A stretch of 24,180 nucleotides of DNA from a virus, in IMG/VR virus record IMGVR_UViG_3300002835_001067, positions 1 to 24,180 of that record, one strand, 5' to 3'. Every line of letters begins with the position of its first letter. The stretch's first letter is position 1. A program made the position numbers and the translations under genes. A model generated the notes under the pieces. It saw nothing but the letters and a program-made list of their open reading frames with translations. It was not told where the DNA came from and ran no database searches. Shown piece after piece: positions 1-8,176 of this stretch.

Positions 1-120
1 GAGAAGCCCGCGCCTGTTAAGGCTGAGAAGCCCGCGCCTGTTAAGGCTGAGAAGCCCGCGCCTGTTAAGGCTGAGAAGCCCGCGCCTGTTAAGGCTGAGA
101 AGCCTGCGCCTGTTAAGGCC
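1..120 (+). repeat. Five tandem 24-bp in-frame repeats (EKPAPVKA)
   Basis: Copies at 1-24, 25-48, 49-72 and 73-96 are identical; the fifth (97-120) differs at two third-codon positions. Each encodes EKPAPVKA in the frame of the giant gene. The array runs off the left edge, so the copy number is unknown. A Pro/Lys/Glu/Ala-rich repeat suggests an extended, flexible linker. Near-identity at the DNA level points to recent expansion by slippage or unequal recombination. Confidence 0.97.
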
Positions 121-3100
121 GCACCTAAAACGGATACGGCTGCGGCGATCAAAACCTTGGAAGCTAAGCGCGACGCAGAACTGGCGAAGTCAGAAGACCC
201 GTGGGCCGACGAGACGCCTAACCAGACCCTGATTGCCGCCCTGGAAAACCAAATCGCCAAACTTCAGCGTGGTGCGGCGGTCGAGCCTGAAACTACGGTT
301 CAAGAGGGCAATGATGTTGAAGCAACCGTTGACGCTGCGCTAACTGCGGACGAACGTCAGCTTGTTGCTAATGATCCGCAGCTTGGCAATGGTGATTACG
401 CTACCGGGCGTGAAAAGTTAATTGAATACGTCGCTGACTCGTTCATGGGCAAGTCTATCGCCCACCTTAAAAAAGCAATCCGTGACCTGATCACTAAACT
501 GAAGCACGGCGCGTTGTCTGTTATGGTTGCGTTCAACTTCAACCCGAACATACCGGTCAGCACCGTCAACATCCAAGGGGCCGAGTTTTCCGCGTCGGCG
601 TACGCTCGAACTGTAGACGTTGGGGATGCGCCGGTCCCCAACAGCGTCTTGGGTGTCGCCAACCATGCGCTTAACCGAGGCAACGGCCTGCCGTTCACCG
701 TCATCGACAAGCCAAATGCCAAGCTGTACGCGTTCCTTAAGGATGGCCGTATGGTAGGAAGCAGCTCCGTGCTGATTGGCGCGACTAAGCGCGATGCACT
801 GACGCCCAGTTGGGGAACCCAGACGCTCGATGAAATGAAAGAGACTGATAAAGTGACGCCAGCAGGCGTGTTCACCGGCCGTTTTAGCCTAAGTAGTGAG
901 TACGGCTCTACTATCAGCCTAGAAGAAACGGAGTCTCCTTCGACCTTCGTGGCCATCCACCGTACATATCTCGGCACTCCTAGCGAAAACCGTCTAGCGC
1001 GTTACGCAACACCAACGCCTGAAGACAACCGGGTGTCGTATGGGTGTATTAACGTCCCAAGCAGCTTCTACGACAACGTATTAACGCTTAATTTCAAGGG
1101 GAAATCGCAGATATATGTGATGCCCGACAACTCTGACGCCAGAGCGTTTTTCAATATACAAGACACCCGTACGGTCAGTACCGGCGGCAAGACCGAGACT
1201 GCCACAGAACCTGCACGCGGCGACGTAGTTGGTAAGGAAGAAACGGTCGATGAAGACGCCCCCTTAAGCCGCAAAATCGCCCGCAAGGAGACGGACAAAA
1301 AGCCGCGTTACACTTCTGCGTTAGAACTAGGTACAGATCTTGTTAAAGAGTTCGGGGTTGGCGCAATCAAGGCCGCAGTTGATGCAGGTCGCCTAAAAGT
1401 CTACGATTCGGAGACGGACCCGCGCATGTCTGAGCGTGACCGTGCGGCTATTGAGTGGGCGAAAAAGAACGGCGGGGGGGACCCAAGCGGGTTCTACCAA
1501 CCGAAGGGGGACTACGTCGTCCTCATTGCTAATAACACGGCGCGTACCGACGGCGTTAAGGCCGCTGTTCATGAAGCGGGCGTGCACGCAGGCTGGAAGG
1601 CTATCCTCGGGGATGCGGCGTACGCCAGGGTAATGAAGCAGCTCGACGACGCCGTGAAGTCCACAGAAGTCTCCAAGTTCAACACCGCTGCAAAAGAAGC
1701 AGACGCCGCCGCGCAGGAGCGCGCCGCCCTGCCGGAGCATATCCCGGAAGAGCGCCTTGCATACCTGTCTGAGCGATACTCCGATTTACCGCTGGTTAAA
1801 CGCGTGCTAGCTCAGCTCCGTAACTGGGCACGAGCCCACGGCCTCAACATCGACTTCACGGCAGACGATCTGGCAGTAATGGCGCGTGACATCGCCGATA
1901 AGTGGATGACGCAAGGTGGTCGCAAAACCGATGGCGCTCCGATGCTGAGAACGGAAGGGGCGGCGCCTGATGTAGACACGACGGCCCCGATTGGTAGCCA
2001 GCGTTTGCAACGCATGGGGCGCAGTTTACCTAGCGACGATCGGCGTACGCTTTCAGACCAGATTCGTGACATCAACGCGGTGCACGCGGACCCGAAAGCG
2101 GCGGCCAGCAAGCTATACGACAAACTGATGACCAAGTTGGACAAGGCGTATGCGTTCGAGGAAGGCATCCGTGGGGCGTTGAAGCGTGCGTTTGGAGACG
2201 GCGCAAAGTACGCGGAAGAGGTTACTAAGCTAGGCATCATCGCGCAAATCGGACATATCCCTGCTGTGGCTGACGTGGCTATGGAGCGCGGTGGCTATAG
2301 ATACAACCCCGACGCATTCGTGTTCGAAGCAACGGACAGCGATGCAAACTTCAAGCGGCTGTACGACATGGTGCTGCGTATGGCCAAAACGCACAATATC
2401 TCAAACGATGAGGCGAGCGCGTACGCAAGCGCCGCGCTAGAAGCGCGTAGACAGTCTGGAATCAACAAGGTTCGTGCGGAGAAACTAGCTCTAGCAGGCT
2501 CGCTTGAGGCCACCGGCAAACGGGCGAACATCAAAAAGGCCAAAGAGATTCGTGATAAGTGGGAAGAGATGCGGTCGCACATGACTGAGGCCGACATCGC
2601 CGAAGGCTTGAAGCTATTTGGAGACTACCCTGAAATCGCGGAGATCGAGGCTCTCAAGAATGACATCCGCGCATGGGTCGTTGATGCGTTGGTGCGTTCT
2701 GGTTTCTGGACACGCGATCAAGCTACGTCGATGCTCGATAACGCTGACTGGGTTCCGTTCAACCGGGAGTTCAACGAGGACGAAACGTTCTCGATGGAGC
2801 AGTACCACACCTATGTGCAGGGGCTACAGACCGACTTTAAGCAGAAGCGGTACATTGGCTCTGAGCGCGGCGTCAAAAACGTGATCGACAACTTCGAGCG
2901 CTGGACGCACACGGCGCTAACTCGCGGTATGCGGAATCAAGCGACTGCGGCGCTGCTGAAAGACGCAGTTAAATATGGTCTGGCTGAAACTAGCGGCAAG
3001 CCCGGCAGGTTCGATGCGAACACGACGGCGCACTACTACGAAAACGGCAAAGTAAACTACGTGCGGTTTGATGACCCCCTGCAAGCCGCGCTGTTTACTT

Positions 3101-4701
3101 CCGGTTTTGCTACGCCACCGGTATCTAAGTTGCTCCAGCATTTCAACACGCTGTTCCGTAACTCGATCGTTGCTACGCCTACGTTCTCGGCAGCGCAGCT
3201 TATTAAAGACCCGTGGGACGCCATTAAGCGGTCTGGTCTCCCCCCGGAGTACGCCCTGCGCATCGAGAAGTATGCGTTGGAGGAAATGGCGGCGATGCTG
3301 CGTGGGGAGACCACAGCGACACGCGAGCTGCTGACTAAACGGGGGCTGGTGGGTGCAGCTACTGACCTCGCGGCAGTGCGCCGGGAAGAGCTGAAAAACG
3401 CGATCGGCTATAAAGCCGGTCAGTCTGAAGCGCACAGTAAGCTCGGAAAGATACATGAGCGCGCGGTTAACGCGGGCTTGCGTGGGTCGATGTATTCGGA
3501 TAATGCGGTTCGCCAAGCGGTGTACCGCGCTGCGATCGACGCGGGTGAGACTGATGCGTCCGCTACCAAACTGGCGGCTGACGTTATTAACTTCCGGCGG
3601 CAGTTGGGCGACAGTGACGCGCTGAAAATGATGGCCGCGTACGTGCCGTTCGCGGGCGCAGCTATGGCGGCGACGCGTGCTTCCCTGATGGCTATAGCTG
3701 GTAAAGGTGGTGCGCGCAGCGACATGGAAGGTCGGCTCCGTTACGCGAAACTTGTGGCGACGACTACGGCGATCTCAACCCTGTTTGCTATGTTGGCTGG
3801 TGACGACGACGAGTACAAAGCGATGTCCATCGAGCAGCGGGCCCGTCAGATCACGATACCTGGGTTTGGCGGGTTTGGTATCCCCCGCCGGGTTAGTATC
3901 GAGTCGCTCCCGGAGATCATGGCCGAGATCACGCTCAACCAGATGTCAGACAACGCCAAAGACTCGCGTACCGTCCGTCGCGCAGTGGCGGGTATTTTGC
4001 ACGAGTCGCTCGTTCCAGTACCGGCACCGATGCCTGCTCCGATTAAGACCGCCGTCGAGGAGATGACGGACTACAACTTCTTCACCGGAGCGCCTGTCGT
4101 TGGAGCGCGGTTGAAACAGCAGGAAGCCTTCTTGCAGTACGGTGAGGGCACGAGTGAGTTTGCAAAGATGATGGGGTCTCTCGCCGACGCGGCTGGGTTA
4201 CCCAACGCAATATCTCCGAAGCGAGTAGACCATGTTATTCACGGGATGCTGGGTGTAACTGGCTCGATGGCGCTGCTCTTATCAAACATCGCGCTGGGTT
4301 CGCGGGAGTCAATGTCGGTCAAAGACATGGCAGCGTCTATCCCGGGCTTGACGATGCCGGGGGCTAAGGAGTTCAACAACGCTACGCGTAACGAGCTGTA
4401 TGACTGGATGGACAAGATCAACGAAGTGGTTGAGACAGCTAACCGGTTGAAGCGCGAAGGGCGAGTCGAGGACTACCAAGCGTACATGCAAGAGCACCAG
4501 AAGGAGCTCCAGTACAAGACTTCGGTGAACCAGATCGAACTCCAGTTGTCGAAAATCCGTCAGAGGATGGGCGTCGTGCGGGCTAGTAACACGATGTCCG
4601 GCGATGAGAAGAAATCCGAGATCGACCGGTTGAAGACAATCGAACTGCGGTACATCAACAACCTTAACGTTGCGGAGAAGCGTAAGACTGTATTTGAGTA
4701 A
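1..4701 (+). CDS. Giant virion polyprotein (probable DNA-ejection protein), 5' truncated
   Basis: The frame is open from base 1 (1566 residues visible), so the true start lies left of the window; the TTG at 157 is not a credible start. In order: EKPAPVKA octapeptide repeats (residues 1-40); an L,D-transpeptidase-like domain (about 235-378) with H320 and the motif SYGCIN (catalytic Cys 349); a metallopeptidase-like segment with HEAGVH (524-529) followed by EERLAYLSE; a long helical region resembling large polyvalent protein domains of the LPD38 kind; hydrophobic stretches at about 1251-1267 and 1412-1432; and a charged coiled-coil end (about 1468-1566). Size, multidomain build and position at the end of the rightward gene set suit an internal virion protein that enters the host envelope and remodels peptidoglycan. 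That role is inferred. The domain calls are firm for the transpeptidase and weaker for the rest. Confidence 0.85.
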   Translation, partial: EKPAPVKAEKPAPVKAEKPAPVKAEKPAPVKAEKPAPVKAAPKTDTAAAIKTLEAKRDAELAKSEDPWADETPNQTLIAALENQIAKLQRGAAVEPETTVQEGNDVEATVDAALTADERQLVANDPQLGNGDYATGREKLIEYVADSFMGKSIAHLKKAIRDLITKLKHGALSVMVAFNFNPNIPVSTVNIQGAEFSASAYARTVDVGDAPVPNSVLGVANHALNRGNGLPFTVIDKPNAKLYAFLKDGRMVGSSSVLIGATKRDALTPSWGTQTLDEMKETDKVTPAGVFTGRFSLSSEYGSTISLEETESPSTFVAIHRTYLGTPSENRLARYATPTPEDNRVSYGCINVPSSFYDNVLTLNFKGKSQIYVMPDNSDARAFFNIQDTRTVSTGGKTETATEPARGDVVGKEETVDEDAPLSRKIARKETDKKPRYTSALELGTDLVKEFGVGAIKAAVDAGRLKVYDSETDPRMSERDRAAIEWAKKNGGGDPSGFYQPKGDYVVLIANNTARTDGVKAAVHEAGVHAGWKAILGDAAYARVMKQLDDAVKSTEVSKFNTAAKEADAAAQERAALPEHIPEERLAYLSERYSDLPLVKRVLAQLRNWARAHGLNIDFTADDLAVMARDIADKWMTQGGRKTDGAPMLRTEGAAPDVDTTAPIGSQRLQRMGRSLPSDDRRTLSDQIRDINAVHADPKAAASKLYDKLMTKLDKAYAFEEGIRGALKRAFGDGAKYAEEVTKLGIIAQIGHIPAVADVAMERGGYRYNPDAFVFEATDSDANFKRLYDMVLRMAKTHNISNDEASAYASAALEARRQSGINKVRAEKLALAGSLEATGKRANIKKAKEIRDKWEEMRSHMTEADIAEGLKLFGDYPEIAEIEALKNDIRAWVVDALVRSGFWTRDQATSMLDNADWVPFNREFNEDETFSMEQYHTYVQGLQTDFKQKRYIGSERGVKNVIDNFERWTHTALTRGMRNQATAALLKDAVKYGLAETSGKPGRFDANTTAHYYENGKVNYVRFDDPLQAALFTSGFATPPVSKLLQHFNTLFRNSIVATPTFSAAQLIKDPWDAIKRSGLPPEYALRIEKYALEEMAAMLRGETTATRELLTKRGLVGAATDLAAVRREELKNAIGYKAGQSEAHSKLGKIHERAVNAGLRGSMYSDNAVRQAVYRAAIDAGETDASATKLAADVINFRRQLGDSDALKMMAAYVPFAGAAMAATRASLMAIAGKGGARSDMEGRLRYAKLVATTTAISTLFAMLAGDDDEYKAMSIEQRARQITIPGFGGFGIPRRVSIESLPEIMAEITLNQMSDNAKDSRTVRRAVAGILHESLVPVPAPMPAPIKTAVEEMTDYNFFTGAPVVGARLKQQEAFLQYGEGTSEFAKMMGSLADAAGLPNAISPKRVDHVIHGMLGVTGSMALLLSNIALGSRESMSVKDMAASIPGLTMPGAKEFNNATRNELYDWMDKINEVVETANRLKREGRVEDYQAYMQEHQKELQYKTSVNQIELQLSKIRQRMGVVRASNTMSGDEKKSEIDRLKTIELRYINNLNVAEKRKTVFE

Positions 4702-4726
4702 AAAGAACCCGGCGCGGGGCCGGGTT
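4700..4726 (-). terminator. Intrinsic terminator between convergent gene sets
   Basis: Arms AACCCGGC (4706-4713) and GCCGGGTT (4719-4726) form a perfect 8-bp GC-rich stem with a 5-nt loop. On the - strand the stem is followed at once by CTTTTT (4705-4700), a proper U-tract, so it terminates leftward transcription 55 bases beyond the last - strand gene. On the + strand A residues follow the stem, so it would be a weaker stop for the giant gene. Confidence 0.8.
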
Positions 4727-4741
4727 AAAAGGTACAGAAGG

Positions 4742-4787
4742 AGAATGAGACAATGGAGGGGTGTCTCGCCATGTAATGTCTCATTCT
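4742..4787. repeat. 11-bp inverted repeat between the convergent genes
   Basis: AGAATGAGACA (4742-4752) is repeated in exact inverse as TGTCTCATTCT (4777-4787), with a 24-base gap that contains a further TGTCTC at 4762-4767. The right arm covers the stop codon of the 72-residue gene at 4781. No T-tract follows on either strand. It could be an RNA hairpin that protects the 3' ends or a protein-binding site. Confidence 0.7.
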
Positions 4788-4999
4788 GAAGCCTGCGTGT
4801 CAACCTTGTCCTTCAATCTCCACGTGCGAATACCCAGCGCGCCTTGGTTGATCGCTTCTTTGCAGGTTACCGTAAGCCCTTCGCGTTTCGCCGCAGCGTG
4901 TATTGAGACCGCCATCGCCGCAGGCTTGAGCGTTGGTATGAAGAAGCTGTCCCCCACCTGCAAGCGCAGGAGGGCTTCTTCGTAGTCCCATTTAATCAT
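4781..4999 (-). CDS. Small conserved-looking phage protein (72 aa)
   Basis: Function is not recognised. The protein begins MIKWDYEEALLRLQVG and contains FFIPTLKP and GALGIRTWRL, a compact alpha/beta-looking layout of the sort found in small phage regulators or accessory proteins. A longer frame runs up to 5251, but its N-terminal part is an Arg/Ser-rich out-of-frame shadow of the primase gene. The ATG at 4999 is preferred because it overlaps the primase stop by 8 bases, typical of translational coupling. It is the last gene of the leftward operon. Confidence 0.75.
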   Translation of the reverse strand: MIKWDYEEALLRLQVGDSFFIPTLKPAAMAVSIHAAAKREGLTVTCKEAINQGALGIRTWRLKDKVDTQASE

Positions 5000-7796
5000 T
5001 GTTGAGCGTCGCCATAGACTCGCGCAGATCCCCTGCGATCGAGAATTCGAATACATCGACGGCTGGCGCAACCATACCCGTTCCGCTAGCCATACGCTTC
5101 TTGACCGTACCCTTGTACGTGAAGTCTGCGGAGCGAGACCGCAACGAGCCGTCCAAGTCGATCTGGCGCTTGACGCAGTATTCCTTGAAGTCCTTCTTGG
5201 GGATAAACATCGTCGAGGAATCGGCCTCGAACCGGGCGGAGATGCGCCCAACCGCAGGCTTGATGACGTTGGTCATGGTTATCGGGTTCACCTTGTTCAC
5301 GTCCACGACCAGAACGCTCCCGAAGTTGTCCGACAGGTACTCGCCTAGGGCATCGGAGGACGACACCACATGCTCCTTGACCACACGCCGTTGTTGCTTG
5401 ATATGATCGACCGCCCAGTCGAACACGGCGTCCATGTTGTAGTCGTTCAGCCCGATTTTTTGTGCGATGTGACCGCCGACTAGATTGCACGCCGTGGCGT
5501 GGAACCAGAACCTCTCTTTGATCTGGCCCCCAGCGGCTTCGATGAGCTTATCCACCGTGCGGTTAATCCACAGGGGTATCTTGCTGTAGCTGTTGATGAG
5601 CGCCTGTGCATAGAGCGGGCCCGCCACGCCATAGTTGGTGTTAAGCGAGTTGAGCATGGCTTGCGCGTCATCGACGGCGATCATGGCGATTTTGAACTCC
5701 ATCACGCGCATCTGCTCGCCTTCGGACGTGGCCTTGTTGGAAGCCAGTTTGTCTACGATTGACGCGTTACCCGTCGATACCGCGATGGTGCTCCATCGTG
5801 TGTTGTTGACCCGCTCCATGTTGGCATCGGCACGCATACGGTTGCGGCCCCGGCCATGCGAGATCGCGTAGGCTAAGTCCGACAAGTCTTCCGGCCTAGA
5901 GTTAGTCATCTCATCGAGCGTGATCGGAAGCGAGTTCATAATGCCCATACGATGCTGCTTCGCCGCTACGGTGTCTTTCTGCAAGAGCACGAGCTCGTCG
6001 GGGTGACCCCAGACGCTGTTAATCAACCGCAGGATCGACGTCTTACCTGTGCCGGAGTCGGTGTTCACCAGACTGACTAACGCCCCCGCTGAGCCCGTGA
6101 AGTTCATAAGCGGGGCACCGAACGCAGACATCAGTGCAAACACCTGAGCTTCGCTTCCGCTCGTCTTGGTGTACATGTTAAACACCCGACGCCACTCAGA
6201 CAGATCGCCCACGGGCTGTAGCAACGGGGCCAGTAGCTCGGTGACGCTGGACGATGGGGAGTGCCGCACGTCTTTTCCGCTAATCTCTGCACTACCGAGA
6301 ATGAACTTAGTGTGCCGGTCGGCCCATCCGAACTGCGTGCGGGCTTCTTCAGCCTTAAGCTGGTTGCGCAGCATTTTCACGTACGCTGTCGTATATGCCA
6401 TAAGATTCTCCATGCCTTTTTTGGAGGCGACCACTCCTTTTTCGCTCATGATGTCGCGGAACTTGTCGAACGATTGAATGTGCTTCAGCGGGACTGCAAA
6501 CTCGGAGACCGCATCGTGCGGCGGGTGCAGCCTTAACACGGCGCATACACCATGCTCCGGGTCTGTCACGCGCTTCACCACGTAGAAGTCGTCTTCACAG
6601 ACGGGGACTTCCTCAAACTCGCCGTTGGCCATCCGGTCTCTCCGGTACACCCCACCGGCCTGACCCCTGAAATACCCGAAGGGTACGTCGTAGGCTACTC
6701 GCGCTATGCCGTCGCCGGAAGTGCCGTCTGATTCGTCTGGTGTGATCTCCGCCGCTGGGGCTTCGATGACTACACGGCCTAGCTGGATCGGCGACGTGAC
6801 CGTGTGCTTACAACCCTCGCAGAGTTTCGTACTGTTCCCACTCTCTATGCGGTACCACGCGCACGTGCGCGGGCCCATCGACTCCCGTGCTTCGTCCGCC
6901 TTCTCCTCCGTGTCGGTGTAGTCGTAGTTCGGGTGCCCTTTTGACACCTTGTGGATAGCCGTGTCTGCGTCTGAACACCGGCTCGCTATAGTCAGCACGG
7001 CCAACCATGCGTCGTACGACTGATCCTTGGCGTTCTCAAGCGCGTCTTTTATCTGCGCACAGCCTTCACCCTTTAAGCTCAGCCGAGCGATCTTCCCGAA
7101 GTTGGATTGGTAGTTACCAAGCAGTGCCTGTGTAGTCGCATCCGCGCGCCAGTTACGTTTGTCGGTTGTGGCGACCATGTAAGGCTTGACGGCGGCTTGC
7201 ATCTGCTCGAGCGTGATGTGCACCCCAGACTGCAACAACACCACAGCCAGCGGGTTCTCCTTGTCCTTGAAGTTACGCGTGCCCGGCACACGGAGTATGC
7301 GAGCCGCATCAGATGGCACAGCCGGGTCGATGACGAGCCCTAGCTGAAGCGCAGCCCGCTTGAACGCGCGTGCTACCGGACGCCACTCATCCCGAGTGAC
7401 ATCGTTGTCCATCAGCCAGTATACGTGTATCCCGCGCCCCGAGTCGATAATGTACGGACGCGGCAGGCCCAGCGTTTTACTGAACTCTTTAAGCGCGAGG
7501 ACCGCGTCGCTCTTGGTCTCGTAGCCCTTGCCTTGCTCCGCCTTTTCGACACCGCAGTCGATGTCTAGGTAGAAGCTGCGCACGCGCAGGGCGTTGTCTT
7601 GGATGCGGCGCTTGTGCGCAAATGAGTGGCACGCGAAATAGGTATCGTGCCCAGACTCATCGAATTCTTTTGCCGCCTCTAAAAGGCTGGCTATTCCAGT
7701 TACGAACCGAGGTTTGACAACCTCGTCCTTGATACCGACCGCACATAAATAACCTTCGGTCGGTAGGGCTGTCTCCAAAAATGAATGCGTATTCAC
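4992..7796 (-). CDS. AEP-type primase fused to a helicase (934 aa)
   Basis: This is probably the phage's replicative primase-helicase. The N-terminal part carries archaeo-eukaryotic primase hallmarks: FYLDID with D78 and D80 (metal-binding DxD), SGRGIHVYW with H124, and ARILRVPGTRNFKDK at about 166-178. A Cys cluster (C312, C326, C329, H331) may bind zinc. The C-terminal part is an ATPase like DUF927-type helicases: Walker A DSGTGKT at 580-586, Walker B ITLDEM at 625-630, and a downstream HGRGRNRM segment. The start is a GTG; no ATG, GTG or TTG in this frame lies between it and the upstream in-frame stop, and the ribosome site is weak (GGTGAG). The fusion does the job done by TOPRIM-based gp4 in T7-like phages. 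Confidence 0.9.
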   Translation of the reverse strand: MNTHSFLETALPTEGYLCAVGIKDEVVKPRFVTGIASLLEAAKEFDESGHDTYFACHSFAHKRRIQDNALRVRSFYLDIDCGVEKAEQGKGYETKSDAVLALKEFSKTLGLPRPYIIDSGRGIHVYWLMDNDVTRDEWRPVARAFKRAALQLGLVIDPAVPSDAARILRVPGTRNFKDKENPLAVVLLQSGVHITLEQMQAAVKPYMVATTDKRNWRADATTQALLGNYQSNFGKIARLSLKGEGCAQIKDALENAKDQSYDAWLAVLTIASRCSDADTAIHKVSKGHPNYDYTDTEEKADEARESMGPRTCAWYRIESGNSTKLCEGCKHTVTSPIQLGRVVIEAPAAEITPDESDGTSGDGIARVAYDVPFGYFRGQAGGVYRRDRMANGEFEEVPVCEDDFYVVKRVTDPEHGVCAVLRLHPPHDAVSEFAVPLKHIQSFDKFRDIMSEKGVVASKKGMENLMAYTTAYVKMLRNQLKAEEARTQFGWADRHTKFILGSAEISGKDVRHSPSSSVTELLAPLLQPVGDLSEWRRVFNMYTKTSGSEAQVFALMSAFGAPLMNFTGSAGALVSLVNTDSGTGKTSILRLINSVWGHPDELVLLQKDTVAAKQHRMGIMNSLPITLDEMTNSRPEDLSDLAYAISHGRGRNRMRADANMERVNNTRWSTIAVSTGNASIVDKLASNKATSEGEQMRVMEFKIAMIAVDDAQAMLNSLNTNYGVAGPLYAQALINSYSKIPLWINRTVDKLIEAAGGQIKERFWFHATACNLVGGHIAQKIGLNDYNMDAVFDWAVDHIKQQRRVVKEHVVSSSDALGEYLSDNFGSVLVVDVNKVNPITMTNVIKPAVGRISARFEADSSTMFIPKKDFKEYCVKRQIDLDGSLRSRSADFTYKGTVKKRMASGTGMVAPAVDVFEFSIAGDLRESMATLNND

Positions 7797-7897
7797 CTGA
7801 CGCTCACCGAAAAATTGAAAGGGGGATCGGGCTCGAACGCTGGGTGGTGCGCCCAGTTTTCAGCCGTCGCTTAGTCCGGCCCGAAGCGTCGAATTTA
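7797..7897. other. 101-base intergenic region with a hairpin
   Basis: It lies between the DUF3310 gene and the primase gene. A hairpin at 7840-7856 (CTGGGTG, loop GTG, CGCCCAG, one G-T pair) is followed on the + strand by TTTT, so it would stop rightward (antisense) transcription; for leftward transcripts it lacks a U-tract. One - strand frame reads AENWAHHPAFEPDPPFNFSV after a stop and without a start codon, which may be a coding relic or chance. I see no tRNA and no clear promoter. Confidence 0.5.
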
Positions 7898-8137
7898 CTA
7901 CTCGAAGAGCGATAATTGCAAGGGGATTTTTTTGTCGAACTCAATCAATCGCTTAGCGTACCACTCGGCTTTCATGATTGACTCGGTCTGTCCTTTATGG
8001 CGCTCGCGCCATACATACTTAATGGTGTTGCCCTTCAGATACCCACGAAACTCTTCCGGTGTAAGTGCGGCCTCGATGGCATCAATGGTCTCGATGTCAC
8101 CCTTCGTATAGTGGCTTGGGCTGTTTACTGTATCCAT
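7898..8137 (-). CDS. DUF3310 family protein (79 aa)
   Basis: The protein matches the small phage DUF3310 pattern along its length: VNSPSHYTKGDIETIDAIEA at the start, then EFRGYLKGNTIKYVWRE, then KAEWYAKRLIEF. Family members are common in phage replication and nucleotide-metabolism regions, and some are annotated as nucleotide-kinase-like, but the reaction is not established. The ATG has a good ribosome site (CAGGAG, 6 bases away). A strong UUCG-loop hairpin lies just upstream, separating it from the ssDNA-binding-protein gene. Confidence 0.9.
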   Translation of the reverse strand: MDTVNSPSHYTKGDIETIDAIEAALTPEEFRGYLKGNTIKYVWRERHKGQTESIMKAEWYAKRLIEFDKKIPLQLSLFE

Positions 8138-8152
8138 GTCGTTCTCCTGAGC

Positions 8153-8170
8153 GGGGGACCGAAGTCCCCC
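8153..8170 (-). promoter_or_regulatory. Intercistronic UUCG-tetraloop hairpin
   Basis: On the - strand the sequence reads GGGGGAC-TTCG-GTCCCCC, a perfect 7-bp stem closed by the very stable C(UUCG)G loop. It fills most of the 39-base gap between the putative ssDNA-binding-protein gene and the DUF3310 gene. No U-tract follows, so it is more likely an mRNA 3'-end protector or processing element than a terminator. It could keep the upstream message abundant relative to the downstream one. Confidence 0.8.
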
Positions 8171-8176
8171 AGTTGG

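Noticed and set aside
157-159. TTG as start of the giant gene
   Set aside because: The frame is open to base 1 and upstream codons encode the EKPAPVKA repeats, so the gene begins outside the window.
396-977. 193-residue - strand frame opposite the giant gene
   Set aside because: It lies opposite the L,D-transpeptidase domain and has no ribosome site or motif.
5000-5251. N-terminal extension of the 72-residue gene
   Set aside because: Arg/Pro/Ser-rich frame-shifted shadow of the primase end; the coupled ATG at 4999 is better.
7805-7860. tRNA-like GTTCGAGCCC on the - strand
   Set aside because: The bases flanking the T-loop-like sequence do not pair as a 5-bp T-stem, and no acceptor or anticodon arms can be drawn.
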